From the NCBI GenBank assembly GCA_028825335.1, contig JAPKAI010000011.1, positions 1 through 49,719 on the forward strand: a DNA stretch of 49,719 bases, read 5' to 3'. The position numbers and the translations under genes were made by a program. This document shows, one piece after another, positions 35,449 through 44,766 of the stretch. Position 1 is the first letter of the stretch. Each line of letters starts with the position of its first letter. The notes beneath the pieces are model-generated. The model was not told where the DNA came from and ran no database searches. It was given only the letters and a program-made list of their open reading frames with translations. Origin of the DNA: Gammaproteobacteria bacterium. GTDB lineage: Bacteria; Pseudomonadota; Gammaproteobacteria; Pseudomonadales; Pseudohongiellaceae.

Positions 35449-35847
35449 TTACTCCTCATCGAATAAGTTCTTCAATTCAGCAAGAACCTTATTCGCTTGG
35501 GCAGTGGGCGACGTCTCAGCTTCGGCGCCTGATTCTACTTCTTCTGCTAACAGCTCAGCTAGACTAGCCTTAGCTACTATAGAAGCGGCCTCGCCTTTCT
35601 TTCTGTAGGCCTTGGAATTCACTTTAAAGAAGTCGCAAAAGTTAGCCTTCTCATTGTCCTGAACAAATTCTGCGCGATCTTCGCTGCAGCTATTTGCAAG
35701 GTTGTGCGCATAGTTCTTGCAGGAAATACAGGCATGCAGATCGGCATTGCAGGTGCTGCATTCTTCATATCTGGAGAAAAGTAGGAGTAAATTGCGAAGA
35801 GAGGTTTCGCTTTTCCAACACTGAATAGTTATGCGGTGGCTTGCCAT
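35449..35847 (-). CDS. Cysteine-rich putative zinc-binding protein, 132 aa
   Basis: Cysteines at 30, 33, 40, 43, 54 and 71 form CSTC ... CISC ... CSEDRAEFV ... EKANFCDFFKVN. This pattern is that of a small widespread gammaproteobacterial family with an ISCKNC ... KERANFCDYF type zinc-ribbon core. The C-terminal third is alanine/glutamate-rich and probably disordered (SLAELLAEEVESGAEAETS...NLFDEE). No role is known. The frame opens with ATG 35847; a later start is possible. It lies in the same direction as, and just downstream of, the nitroreductase. Confidence 0.7.
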   Translation of the reverse strand: MASHRITIQCWKSETSLRNLLLLFSRYEECSTCNADLHACISCKNYAHNLANSCSEDRAEFVQDNEKANFCDFFKVNSKAYRKKGEAASIVAKASLAELLAEEVESGAEAETSPTAQANKVLAELKNLFDEE

Positions 35848-35878
35848 GGGTGTCGTACCAAACTACCTGCTTATTTGC

Positions 35879-36433
35879 CTACCACTCTTGAAAATAGGAC
35901 TGAACGTCGGCTTTGCACAGCTGTTTGGTGCCGCCAGCGATCGTTCCTATGTAAAGAAACCCAATAATTTTTTCCTCAGCGCTCAGCCCGAGGCCGTTCT
36001 TGACGATAGGGTCATAGGCCAAGGAACCGGTTCTCCAAATCGCGCCTAAGCCTTGGACGAAAGCGGCTAGCAGCATATTCTGAGTGGCAGCGCCTGCAGA
36101 CAAATCTTGCTCGATCTCGGGGACCTTAGGGTGAGGCTTGAAGCTGGATAAGCAAACTAAGACTAGGGGAGCGCGCAATGGCTTGCAACGTAGTTTTTCA
36201 ATTGCCCCTTGGTTTAGAGATGCATCGTTCGCTACGCCGGCCTTGGCGAAGAGTTCGCCGAGTTTCTTCCGCGAGTCTCCTTTCACGACCAGAAAACGCC
36301 AGGGTCTGAGTACAGCATGGTCTGCTGCGCTGAACGCGGACTTGTAGATATTCTCAAGCATTTCCGGGGAGGGGAGCGGGTCGCCTAGCTTGGGAACGGA
36401 GCTTCTAAGGTGTAGAGCGTCTAATGCATCCAT
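35879..36433 (-). CDS. Nitroreductase family protein (YdjA-like)
   Basis: 184 residues from ATG 36433. Motifs: LHLRSSVPKLGDPLPS, SAADHAVLRPWRFLVV, APLVLVCLSSFKPHPKVPEIEQDLSAGAATQNMLLAAFVQGLGAIWRTG and EKIIGFLYIGT. These match the small single-domain FMN oxidoreductases (YdjA), which reduce nitro or enone compounds with NAD(P)H. A longer frame back to 36562 has no such resemblance. The cysteine-rich gene at 35449-35847 follows 31 bases downstream. Confidence 0.88.
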   Translation of the reverse strand: MDALDALHLRSSVPKLGDPLPSPEMLENIYKSAFSAADHAVLRPWRFLVVKGDSRKKLGELFAKAGVANDASLNQGAIEKLRCKPLRAPLVLVCLSSFKPHPKVPEIEQDLSAGAATQNMLLAAFVQGLGAIWRTGSLAYDPIVKNGLGLSAEEKIIGFLYIGTIAGGTKQLCKADVQSYFQEW

Positions 36434-36732
36434 AGTGTGTTTCCGAATCGGTAGATTGCTTTTGATAAACCTGCGTTCGTAGGGCTCGTCAGATATTAGG
36501 CAAAGCATAAAGGAATCCTCTCGCACTGGAAACCGCAGCCAAGAAAAACAGGCATTAGTCACATATTATTCAGGGCTTTATGTGTGCTGCATCTCATGCT
36601 TATTATTCTAGATACTGGTATACTTTAACGCTATTCGGTCGATAGCAAATGAGTAAAAGCTGTTTGTTTTAGTCGGCAAGTCTTACTATTTGTGTGTGTC
36701 GGCACCTCGAAATGAGTGCTCAGGATTAAGCT

Positions 36733-38322
36733 ATGAATTCCAAGGTAGATGTTATAGCGGTTGGCAATGATCGGCCGGTGTATCCACAGGAAAAGTCGCG
36801 TTGGTTCGGCAGCGTTAAGAAAAAGACGTTGCGACTCGCTTTCTCCTTTTATTCCCCGGATGGCAATGAAATAGCGATGCCAATCGCGAGCATGTCAGCC
36901 TATCTAAAGCGTGACTTCCCGAATGTGGAAGTGCTGCTCGAGCCGGTACTAATTCTGCGTGATGCGAAAAAATATTCCCCTGAAAATTATGCGCGCATGA
37001 TTCAGGATTTGGATGCAGATGTTATAGCTTTCTCGATCATGAGCCCGCATTGGTATCCTATGGAGCCTTACTTCGCCCAGATCAAAAAATTGATGCCGGA
37101 CATGCCACTTGTGATTGGTGGCTATCAGGCAATGCTGTCGCAAGAGCAAACAATAGAGAGCCCTAATGTCGACTACATTTGCGTAGGAGATGGAGAGCAC
37201 GCCATCGGCAACCTCGTGCAGCATTTGCAGGGAACGAAACATGGCCCAGCAGATGGCATGTGGGAAAAATTAACCGACGGTTCTGTTTATGAAACAGAAG
37301 CGCATCAGATCGGCGACTTGGCATCGTTGCCTTTTCCCGACTACGATGTCTTTGAAAAGGAGGATGGTTTTAAAGACGTAAACTCCTCAATTTTCGGACC
37401 AAAGGGAGTTCTTGTCCTGCCGGTTATGACCGGGCGAGGTTGTCCGTACCGTTGCACCTATTGCTGCAACACGCCAATCTTAGAGGGCTGGAAAACGAAG
37501 AAGACATTTCTTAGAAAATATGATCCGCAAGACATGGTGGATGAACTTATTCGTCTGCGAGATAAGTACGGTGTGGGCTATTTTGAATTTTGGGATGAGC
37601 TGTTTCTTTCCAATCTGAAATTCGTTAGAGCGTTCTTCCCACTCTATGGGGAACAGATTGGTCTTCCTTTCTCGATAAATTCGCGTGTCGAGGTGATGAA
37701 CGAAGCTTTCTGCAAGATGGCAGCAGATGCAGGCTGCCACACGATCTGGTTTGGCATAGAGAGTGGTGACGAAGAGTTCAGAGCGAAGATGCTGGGTCGC
37801 AAGATGACTAATAAGCAGGTTATCGAGGCCGCTGCCAACTGCAAGAAGGCAGGCATCAATCGACTCACGTTTAATATTGTAGGCGCGCCGCTAGAAACTG
37901 CTGAAAATATGCGTAAGACCCTTGAGCTAAACAAAACTATCGCGCCAGAACATTTCTTCTTTTTCCCTTATATTCCTCTGCGTGGAACGCCGCTTTACAA
38001 CATCGCGAAGGAAGAAGGCTTGTTGTTAAGCTCGAAGAGGGAGCTACACTATCTTTCAGCTGCAAATGACCAGCATTTTACGATGAACATGAAGGAGCAG
38101 CCGGAGTTACTCACGCAAGAAGACTACAACGATCTTTGTATGGAGATGTTGGCCTTCCAGCAGGTTAACAACCGACTAAGCTACGACGATGGGCCAGGTA
38201 GTGCGACAGTAGAGGACAAAAGTTTTAGTCTTGTTGAGCTAGCTAGTGAGGCTGAGGCTGCTGCACCGATACCACCAGCTGCCTCGTTACTGGATGGTGT
38301 AAAAAACTTGTTTCGCAGCTAG
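36733..38322 (+). CDS. B12-binding-domain radical SAM protein
   Basis: 529 residues. A Rossmann-like B12-type domain occupies about 30-190 (LRLAFSFYSPDGNEIAMPIASMSAYL ... DADVIAFSIMSPHWYP ... MPLVIGGYQAMLSQE). The radical SAM [4Fe-4S] ligands are C237, C241 and C244 in RGCPYRCTYCCN, followed by GYFEFWDELF, HTIWFGIESGDEEFR and RLTFNIVGAPLETAENMRKTL. The B12 domain lacks an obvious DxHxxG lower-ligand motif, so cobalamin may bind base-off or not at all. The substrate is unknown (relatives modify lipids, pigments, RNA or peptides). AGGA 8 bases before ATG 36733. It is divergent from the nitroreductase and has no obvious partner. Confidence 0.88.
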   Translation: MNSKVDVIAVGNDRPVYPQEKSRWFGSVKKKTLRLAFSFYSPDGNEIAMPIASMSAYLKRDFPNVEVLLEPVLILRDAKKYSPENYARMIQDLDADVIAFSIMSPHWYPMEPYFAQIKKLMPDMPLVIGGYQAMLSQEQTIESPNVDYICVGDGEHAIGNLVQHLQGTKHGPADGMWEKLTDGSVYETEAHQIGDLASLPFPDYDVFEKEDGFKDVNSSIFGPKGVLVLPVMTGRGCPYRCTYCCNTPILEGWKTKKTFLRKYDPQDMVDELIRLRDKYGVGYFEFWDELFLSNLKFVRAFFPLYGEQIGLPFSINSRVEVMNEAFCKMAADAGCHTIWFGIESGDEEFRAKMLGRKMTNKQVIEAAANCKKAGINRLTFNIVGAPLETAENMRKTLELNKTIAPEHFFFFPYIPLRGTPLYNIAKEEGLLLSSKRELHYLSAANDQHFTMNMKEQPELLTQEDYNDLCMEMLAFQQVNNRLSYDDGPGSATVEDKSFSLVELASEAEAAAPIPPAASLLDGVKNLFRS

Positions 38323-38418
38323 GCATGTCAAATTCAGCAGATAGCGCGAGTCAAAAAAGTTAGAAGATACAGTGCTGTTCTATTGCAGAGACGCGCTTGT
38401 AGTGATTCAGGCAGTATT

Positions 38419-39792
38419 CTAGGCGGAATTCGTTTGATTCTGCTGTTCTCCTGAGATTGCCGTATTAAATGTCCGCAGAGATATAGCGGCCATCAAGAGG
38501 TTTCCGCACAAAGCGCCCCCGAAGAACCCTACTAATCCAAACCACTGGCTCCCCACATAAGCTAGTGGCACGTAGAACACAAAAAAGCGTGCTGAACTTA
38601 GATACAGTGCAGACATAGGCCGATGTAGGGCATTCAATGATGAGTTCGTCAGAATAATGATGCCCTGCATGCCATAGCCCAGTGGCAGAATCCAGAGAAA
38701 CAGTTTGATAGTCCCGATCACTTCAGGGTCGTCGGAGAATGTTGAGGCGATTAGGCCTGCGCCGAGGGCAAGCACTACATAAACCAGCATCTGCCAGCCG
38801 AGAATGAACTTGATCGAGAGTCGATAGGCTTCCTCAACTCGGTTGATCTTGCCTGCGCCAAAATTCTGACTAATGAGTGGCGGTAGGGAAGAGGACATCG
38901 CTAAGACGATCAGAGTGGCCATAGGCTCGAGTCGAGCTCCTACGCCGAAGGCGGCAACAGCCTCGTCACCGAAGCTAGCTGCGATCGCCGTCATGATGCC
39001 CGCCGCCAGAGGCGTCATCATATTTGCCCCGGCGGCTGGAACGCCAATGCGCAGCATCTCGCGCCCGGACGAAAGCATGGTAGGACGACTTGGCAGCGAG
39101 CCGCTCACCAGTTCTTTTTGAATGACGAGGATATACATCAAATAGAAATAGCAGACTCCCCAAGCAATAACGGTAGCCCAAGCTGCGCCCTGAATCCCCA
39201 TTGCGGGTATGGGGCCGAGGCCGAATATGAAGATGGGGTCGAGGATGGCGTTGATGAGGCCTGCGCCAGCCATCAATATGCTAGGTGTCTTGGTGTCGCC
39301 ACACGCTCGCAATATGCTATTGCCCGTCATGATGCAGACGATCATGATGCTGCCTGGAAACCAGACGAGCATGTACTCCCTGATTGAGGGCATTAGCGAT
39401 TCGCGAGCACCCATCAAGTGAAATATGCTGTCCATGAAGAACCAGCAGACGACTACTACAATGGCGGCGAGTAGTAAGGAAATGTAGTTAATTACCGTGG
39501 ATGCTTCTTTAGCTTTCTCGTATTCAGACCGGCCTAGATACTTGCCGACGACGGCTGAGGCGCCGATGCCAAGGCCGATAGCAAGGCTCATAATGGTAAA
39601 GGTAACCGGAAACGTAAAGCTAATTGCAGCCAGCGCTTCGGTGCCGAGAAAGCTGATGAATAATGTGTCTACGAGGCTAAACGTGAATAGCAGGAGCATG
39701 CCGATGATCATCGGAGTCGTCATGCGGATGAGAGATTTTTGAATGGAGCCTTCGGACAGATTGTAGCTGTACTTATTGCTAGTCGAAGACAT
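38419..39792 (-). CDS. MATE family efflux transporter
   Basis: 457 residues with about 12 membrane spans in two homologous halves. Typical motifs: MTTPMIIGMLLLFTFSLVDTLFISFLGTEALAAISFTFPV at the start and IAASFGDEAVAAFGVGARLEPMATLIVLAMSSSLPPLISQNFGAGK at the start of the second half. These proteins exchange drugs or metabolites for Na+ or H+. It converges on the radical SAM gene with 96 bases between. Confidence 0.92.
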   Translation of the reverse strand: MSSTSNKYSYNLSEGSIQKSLIRMTTPMIIGMLLLFTFSLVDTLFISFLGTEALAAISFTFPVTFTIMSLAIGLGIGASAVVGKYLGRSEYEKAKEASTVINYISLLLAAIVVVVCWFFMDSIFHLMGARESLMPSIREYMLVWFPGSIMIVCIMTGNSILRACGDTKTPSILMAGAGLINAILDPIFIFGLGPIPAMGIQGAAWATVIAWGVCYFYLMYILVIQKELVSGSLPSRPTMLSSGREMLRIGVPAAGANMMTPLAAGIMTAIAASFGDEAVAAFGVGARLEPMATLIVLAMSSSLPPLISQNFGAGKINRVEEAYRLSIKFILGWQMLVYVVLALGAGLIASTFSDDPEVIGTIKLFLWILPLGYGMQGIIILTNSSLNALHRPMSALYLSSARFFVFYVPLAYVGSQWFGLVGFFGGALCGNLLMAAISLRTFNTAISGEQQNQTNSA

Positions 39793-39907
39793 AGTTAATT
39801 ATTAGCCTAATGTGAATGCTAAATCAGAATCAGTGCTGATCGTCAGTGCTGATCAATATACCTTACTTTTGAAATCATGTTCCCCCTGACACAGGAAGTT
39901 GCAAAGC

Positions 39908-40687
39908 CTAGTCAGTAAGGCCTTTGTGCAGCATGCTCAGTTGCTTATATATCTTTGGATTGCCGTACAACAATTGCTTCGCATCAGTTAGATTAGGGTT
40001 TCCGCTTTCGCTGGCCAATAATCCACCCGCTTCTTGCAAGATGAGCTTGGCCGCAGCTAAAGAAAGCATATTTTCGTTCGCCGAACAGCCGCCCTGCAGT
40101 CGGTCTGCCGCAATTTGCACCATATCCAAAGCGGTGCAGCCGGAGATCCTCGGGCTGGCACCCGCGGTCATGATTTCTGTTTGTAGACCCAGTGCGAGGT
40201 CTTGTGGCATGCCGTCGGGGTTGAGACCGATAAGACTTCCGGAAATCTCTGTGCGCTTGCCTACGCGGATACGATGCGAGTTGAGTCGAGCGCCCTTACC
40301 TCTGGTTGCAATGAATTCCTCGCGCAGAAGAGGGCAGACTAAGATTGCATGCTGAATCACGCCGTCAATTTGGCAGGCTAGTGATACGCCGAACTGCGTA
40401 TAGCCAGTAGCGAAATTTCTACTCCCTAGAAGTGGGTCGATAAGCCAGACAGTGTCCTTGTTCTCTCCCTGTTTGAGGCCGGAGGCGCGGGAGTGAAAGC
40501 TGTGCTCGGGGTGGGCCTTTTCTAAATGGTAGAAGATTGTTTTTTCGGCTTCTAAATCCATCGATGTGAGGAAATGAGCAGGGTCGTCATTGATGATCTT
40601 AATTCTGTCGAGACGGTCGCTGCTATGTGCTATTGCCTCGGCCGCATCTCTGGCGGCTTGAAGCGCGATATTTAACAAGGGATGCAT
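39908..40687 (-). CDS. suhB: SuhB-like inositol monophosphatase homologue with degenerate active site
   Basis: 259 residues, starting MHPLLNIALQAARDAAEAI as in SuhB. The fold and numbering follow E. coli SuhB, but the Mg2+ ligands are mostly lost: TEES becomes SRAS (Glu67 to Arg67), DPLDGT becomes DPLLGS (Asp84 kept, Asp87 to Leu87) and the Asp of the PWD motif becomes Ser209. Phosphatase activity is therefore unlikely. SuhB is also part of the rRNA antitermination complex (Nus factors), a role independent of catalysis. It is divergent from trmJ, as suhB is in E. coli, so it is in the classical locus. ATG 40687 is chosen; the frame is open to 40735. Whether a second, intact suhB exists elsewhere is unknown. 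Confidence 0.85.
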   Translation of the reverse strand: MHPLLNIALQAARDAAEAIAHSSDRLDRIKIINDDPAHFLTSMDLEAEKTIFYHLEKAHPEHSFHSRASGLKQGENKDTVWLIDPLLGSRNFATGYTQFGVSLACQIDGVIQHAILVCPLLREEFIATRGKGARLNSHRIRVGKRTEISGSLIGLNPDGMPQDLALGLQTEIMTAGASPRISGCTALDMVQIAADRLQGGCSANENMLSLAAAKLILQEAGGLLASESGNPNLTDAKQLLYGNPKIYKQLSMLHKGLTD

Positions 40688-40890
40688 TGCTGACTTCCTG
40701 AGCTTGCTAACGGGCGTCGGCCTGTTAGGAAGCAATTTTGGGCTTCTATCGAGATGATCGAGCCCATTTGTCGCGGGTCTGTTGGAGAATTCTTAGGGAA
40801 TTACTTCCGCTCATGCACTGCGCTACAGCCACCGATATTCACAGTTATGATAGCAAACAAAAGAAAGCAGAAGGAAACTATTACGCTTTA

Positions 40891-41152
40891 GGGTGCCTCT
40901 GAACAATTCTATGGCACTTCTGGCTTTTGGAATGTCGAGACCAAGGCGTTTCTTTGCAGGCATGTGTTCGCCTGCCAGTAAGAAACAACATGGAGATCGG
41001 AGCAGTCCAAAGGTCGCGAAGGGCGAGCCCTGAAGCATTCAGCGGCCTCATTGCAGTTCTTGTTTAGGACAAAAGCAGTAACGGCGAACTGCGCATCGCG
41101 GTTGAACGTTTCAGGACTCGCAGAACTCCCATGGAATTGTTCAGAGGCATCC
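40891..41152. mobile_element. MITE-like element, 262 bp, with 24-bp terminal inverted repeats
   Basis: The left end at 40891-40914 (GGGTGCCTCTGAACAATTCT...) and the right end at 41129-41152, read on the other strand, agree at 22 of 24 positions. Both are flanked by TA, which suits a 2-bp TA target duplication. No transposase fits inside 262 bp; a 71-codon shadow frame on the minus strand covers part of it. It lies in the divergent gap between the suhB-like gene and trmJ. Related ends occur at 31635-31657 and 34484. Confidence 0.65.
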
Positions 41153-41221
41153 TAAGCAACCAAGGTGTCCCTCTGACATGAATTTAACCGCTGTTAGCCC
41201 GCGACACCGTATCTATCCTGC

Positions 41222-41227
41222 TATAAT
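41222..41227 (+). promoter_or_regulatory. Candidate -10 box for trmJ
   Basis: A perfect TATAAT lies 34 bases before the trmJ start, a normal distance for a short leader. No good -35 is seen 17 bases before it. Confidence 0.4.
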
Positions 41228-41261
41228 TCGAGCCTCTTAGTTTACGAGTAGTAATAGTAAA

Positions 41262-42059
41262 ATGTTTGATTTCAACCAGATATGTGTAGTTCTAGTTAAT
41301 ACCTCTCATCCGGGAAATATCGGAGCTACCGCACGAGCGATGAAGAATATGGGCCTTAGCAAATTGACTTTGGTAGCGCCGGCGGACTTTCCTAGCGGCG
41401 TGGCCGTGGGTCGGGCGGTTTCTGCGGTCGATATTCTCGATAATGCCCGAGTGGTTCCCAGTCTTCAGGAGGCTGTCGAGGGCTGTGGTCTGGTCATCGG
41501 AGCAAGTGCGCGGTCTCGTAACATCCCTTGGCCGATGGTTTCGCCTGAGCAGTGTGGGCAGAAGGCGGTGGCAGAGGCGGCAGCCAACAAAGTCGCACTG
41601 GTATTTGGCCGGGAAGATGCGGGACTTAACAACGAGGAGCTCCAGCTGTGTCATTTCCATGTGCAGATACCTGCAGACCCGAACTATAGCTCATTAAATC
41701 TGTCAGCGGCTGTGATGGTAGTTTGTTATGAAGTGCGCAAGGCAGCATTAGCCTTGGATGAGCGGCCGGTGGTTGCTGAGGATGAGCTTTGGGATCAACA
41801 GAAGGCAAATGGAGAGCAAGTTGAACACTTCTATGTTCATTTAGAGAGAGTGATGACGGTCATTAAATTTCATGATCCTGAGAATCCCCGACAGCTTATG
41901 CCAAGAATGCGCCGCTTGTTTAGTCGCATCAGGATCGATGTGATGGAGATGAATATACTAAGAGGAATTCTATCTAATATAGAATTCAGGCTGGACAGTG
42001 AGAAGAAACTCAAGGCTCAGCTAGAGGAATACGAAACTGTTGAGGAGCCTCAGCCTTAA
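41262..42059 (+). CDS. trmJ: tRNA (cytidine32/uridine32-2'-O)-methyltransferase TrmJ
   Basis: 265 residues. SPOUT-superfamily motifs: VVLVNTSHPGNIGATARAMKNMGLSKLTLV at the start, VALVFGREDAGLNNEELQLCHFHVQIPADPNYSSLNLSAAVMVVCYEVR as the knotted SAM-binding region, and MPRMRRLFSRIRIDVMEMNILRGILSNIE in the C-terminal part. It 2'-O-methylates position 32 of several tRNAs. The divergent neighbour is the suhB-like gene, separated by 574 bases containing the MITE-like element. Confidence 0.95.
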   Translation: MFDFNQICVVLVNTSHPGNIGATARAMKNMGLSKLTLVAPADFPSGVAVGRAVSAVDILDNARVVPSLQEAVEGCGLVIGASARSRNIPWPMVSPEQCGQKAVAEAAANKVALVFGREDAGLNNEELQLCHFHVQIPADPNYSSLNLSAAVMVVCYEVRKAALALDERPVVAEDELWDQQKANGEQVEHFYVHLERVMTVIKFHDPENPRQLMPRMRRLFSRIRIDVMEMNILRGILSNIEFRLDSEKKLKAQLEEYETVEEPQP

Positions 42060-42108
42060 GCCGTATTGAGTTCGACGTGGGTATTTTTTTAGCGTTTTAA
42101 AAAGGGTG

Positions 42109-42123
42109 CGTCAATTCTTGACG
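42109..42123. promoter_or_regulatory. 15-bp palindrome CGTCAATTCTTGACG
   Basis: Perfect 6-bp arms around a 3-base centre, 15 bases ahead of a good -35 element at 42138. It could be an operator for the promoter that follows. It also sits 50 bases after the trmJ stop. Confidence 0.4.
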
Positions 42124-42137
42124 AGAAATATCTATTT

Positions 42138-42167
42138 TTGACAATTGAATATTTAGACTAATTTAAT
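42138..42167 (+). promoter_or_regulatory. Sigma-70-type promoter candidate
   Basis: TTGACA at 42138-42143 and TTTAAT at 42162-42167 with 18 bases between; the whole segment is AT-rich. It points towards the small frame at 42259-42480. Confidence 0.55.
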
Positions 42168-42258
42168 GACAGGTCTAGTTATCTGAAGTGTCGAGATAGA
42201 CTTTTTATTTCAGCGATGGACCTTATTTATAGGCATTGCGAGTCAGATTAGTCTCGAG

Positions 42259-42480
42259 ATGTCCGACTTCGCGCTCATTAGTGAAGACGCAGAGATTATG
42301 GAGGTGCGTTTCTGGCTTGCTTATAGTTCGCCTAGCTATCGTGACGATACGCGTAAGAAATTAATCTTGAAGAAACTGCCCGCCAGTGATCGCAGTGGAG
42401 CAAAGCTCGTGATACTCGAAGAGATAAATTCCAAGGTTCGCATCTATGGGGCTTTCTTCCATAGAGTGACTATTTCTTGA
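42259..42480 (+). CDS. Hypothetical small protein, 73 aa
   Basis: MSDFALISEDAEIMEVRFWLAYSSPSYRDDTRKKLI... with a basic middle and a beta-like end (KLVILEEINSKVRIYGAFF). No clear ribosome-binding site is seen and no family recognised. It is supported mainly by the promoter upstream (42138-42167) and the hairpin at 42505-42528, which together frame a unit of about 350 bases. It may instead be a non-coding RNA or a decayed gene. Confidence 0.35.
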   Translation: MSDFALISEDAEIMEVRFWLAYSSPSYRDDTRKKLILKKLPASDRSGAKLVILEEINSKVRIYGAFFHRVTIS

Positions 42481-42504
42481 GGATCTGAGATTAGAACGAC
42501 GCGA

Positions 42505-42528
42505 ACGTTAGTACTGCCATACTAACGT
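42505..42528. terminator. Hairpin overlapping the ygiQ stop
   Basis: ACGTTAGTA (42505-42513), loop CTGCCA, TACTAACGT (42520-42528): a perfect 9-bp stem. It includes the ygiQ stop codon (TAG, 42522-42524 on the minus strand) and lies 25 bases after the small frame at 42480. There is no T tract, so termination is uncertain. Confidence 0.45.
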
Positions 42529-44693
42529 CTGCGCTGATTGGTTCTTTTCTGAGCATATTTTGGTTTAGCCTTCGGGATTAGGCATTTATCCCCATCACCA
42601 ATTAAATCAGCTCTGCCGATTCCGTGCAGAGCCTCTCTGAGCATTGGCCAATTCTTTTCATCGTGGTAACGCAGAAATGCTTTCTGCAGGCGTCGCTGAT
42701 CAATGTCTTTGCAGATGGCGAGCTTCTCGCTCTTGTAGCGCACTTTTTCCAACGGGTTTCGCTCTGAATAATACATAGCGGTAGCGAGTGCCATCGGTGA
42801 TGGGTAGAAGGTCTGAACTTGATCTGGTCTGAAGTTCCTCTGTTTAAGCCACAGGCTGAGATTCAACATGTCTTCGGTATCGCTTCCCGGGTGGGCAGCA
42901 ATGAAGTAAGGAATCAAATACTGTTCCTTGCCTGCTTTCTTCGAAAATTTATCAAACAATACCTTGAAATCATCGTAGGCAGAAATGCCCGGCTTCATCA
43001 TCTTCGAGAGTGTTTTGTCTTCGCTGTGCTCCGGCGCAATCTTCAGATAGCCGCCAACATGATGCGTGACTAGCTCTTCTATATACTCTGGATCTTTCAG
43101 GGCGAGGTCGTAGCGAAGACCTGATGCAATTGCGACGCGCTTAACACCGGGTACCGCTCGCGCTTTTCTATATAGTTGCGTCGTGGGGCTGTGATCAGTG
43201 TTCAGATGCTTGCAGATGCTGGGGTAGACGCAGGAGAGCCGTTTGCAAGTCTTCTGAATCTTCGGTGACTTGCAATTCAGCTTGTACATGTTCGCCGTGG
43301 GTCCGCCGAGATCTGAGATAGTTCCGGTAAACCCAGGAACTTGGTCCCTGATTTTTCCAATTTCGCGCAAAATAGATTCTTCCGAACGACTCTGAATGAT
43401 TCGCCCCTCATGTTCGGTAATGGAGCAGAACGTACAGCCGCCAAAACAACCGCGCATGATATTTACAGACGTCTTGATCATGTCATAGGCAGGAATTTTT
43501 GCATCACCATATGACGGATGTGGTCGTCGCTGATAGGGGAGGTCGAATATCCAATCCATCTCTTCGGTTTCCAGAGGAATCGGAGGTGTGTTAACCCATA
43601 TCTCTTGAGTGCCATGCTTCTGGACTAGAGGCTTGGCATTGTAGGGATTCGCCTCCTGATGTAATACCCGTGATGCGTGTGCATACAGGGCAGGATCATT
43701 TGTCACTTTATTGAAGGAGGGAAGTCGAATATAGGTGGTTTCGGAGTCGTACTTCTCTTTCCGTTGCAATGGCAACGGGATTATCCGTACTGCCTGCGGC
43801 GCTTGATCGCTATCGGGACTCGCTGTTTTGGAACTGCCTGCCTCGGAACTCTTTGTTTCAGCGCTGAGTGCCTCGGAGTTTTCTCCATCATTCTTATTAT
43901 ATTCATAGGGATTCGGCAGTTGCTCGATTTTCGAGGGCCAATCAATGCGAGTTGAATCTATCTCGGTCCAACCCTGGGGTACTTCGGCGGCTACGCGCGC
44001 GGTTCCGCGCAAAAATTTCATGTCCGCGACTGTTTTGCCAGAAGCAAATTGATGAGCAACTTCTACTAGGGCTCGTTCAGCGTTTCCAAATAACAGTATG
44101 TTCGCATTCGAATCGATTAAAACGGAGCGTCTTACGCTGTCGCTCCAATAATCGTATTGCGCGATGCGTCGCAGACTGGCTTCGATGCCACCGATGACGA
44201 TAGGAGTATCGTAGTAGGCTTCGCGACAGCGCTGGCTGTAGACAATAACTGATCGATCCGGACGCCTGCCTGCTTCGCCTTTAGGTGTGTAGGCATCATC
44301 ACTACGCATACGCAGGTCAGCAGTATAACGATTGATTAAAGAATCCATGTTGCCAGCGGTAATACCGAAGAAAAGGTTCGGTTTGCCGAGTATCTTGAAG
44401 GGATCGGCGCTATCCCAAGAAGGTTGCGAGATAATCCCAACCCTAAACCCCTGTGCCTCTAACAACCTTCCTATAACTGCCATACCGAAGCTTGGGTGAT
44501 CGACATAGGCATCTCCTGTGACGATGATTATGTCGCAGCTATCCCAGCCCAATTGGTCCATCTCATCGCGTGACATGGGTAGATAGGGTGCTGTTTCAAA
44601 GCACTCCGCCCAGTATTTCGGATAGGAAAAAAGTTTTCGCGGGGTATGCTGTGAACCGCTGGCTGGGGAATTTTTGTCTGATATTTGCGGCAT
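42522..44693 (-). CDS. ygiQ: YgiQ family radical SAM protein
   Basis: 723 residues. The N-terminal part ([63 protein letters not shown]) is the YgiQ signature and the radical SAM cluster motif is [11 protein letters not shown] at about 415-425, followed by [18 protein letters not shown] and [20 protein letters not shown]. Members are conserved in bacteria and of unknown reaction. A poorly conserved Ser/Ala/Glu-rich stretch ([20 protein letters not shown]) lies near residue 265. It is monocistronic; DUF945 lies upstream on the same strand. Confidence 0.94.
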   Translation of the reverse strand: MPQISDKNSPASGSQHTPRKLFSYPKYWAECFETAPYLPMSRDEMDQLGWDSCDIIIVTGDAYVDHPSFGMAVIGRLLEAQGFRVGIISQPSWDSADPFKILGKPNLFFGITAGNMDSLINRYTADLRMRSDDAYTPKGEAGRRPDRSVIVYSQRCREAYYDTPIVIGGIEASLRRIAQYDYWSDSVRRSVLIDSNANILLFGNAERALVEVAHQFASGKTVADMKFLRGTARVAAEVPQGWTEIDSTRIDWPSKIEQLPNPYEYNKNDGENSEALSAETKSSEAGSSKTASPDSDQAPQAVRIIPLPLQRKEKYDSETTYIRLPSFNKVTNDPALYAHASRVLHQEANPYNAKPLVQKHGTQEIWVNTPPIPLETEEMDWIFDLPYQRRPHPSYGDAKIPAYDMIKTSVNIMRGCFGGCTFCSITEHEGRIIQSRSEESILREIGKIRDQVPGFTGTISDLGGPTANMYKLNCKSPKIQKTCKRLSCVYPSICKHLNTDHSPTTQLYRKARAVPGVKRVAIASGLRYDLALKDPEYIEELVTHHVGGYLKIAPEHSEDKTLSKMMKPGISAYDDFKVLFDKFSKKAGKEQYLIPYFIAAHPGSDTEDMLNLSLWLKQRNFRPDQVQTFYPSPMALATAMYYSERNPLEKVRYKSEKLAICKDIDQRRLQKAFLRYHDEKNWPMLREALHGIGRADLIGDGDKCLIPKAKPKYAQKRTNQRRR

Positions 44694-44766
44694 GCTTATC
44701 TGGAGCTCGGTTTATGTAATGGTGAATTAAGGACGAATTGAAAATTAGAAACTTATCTCGTTGTGT

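Noticed and set aside
40823-41038. 71-codon minus-strand frame inside the MITE-like element
   Set aside because: It crosses the element's end, has no ribosome-binding site and no likeness to a transposase.
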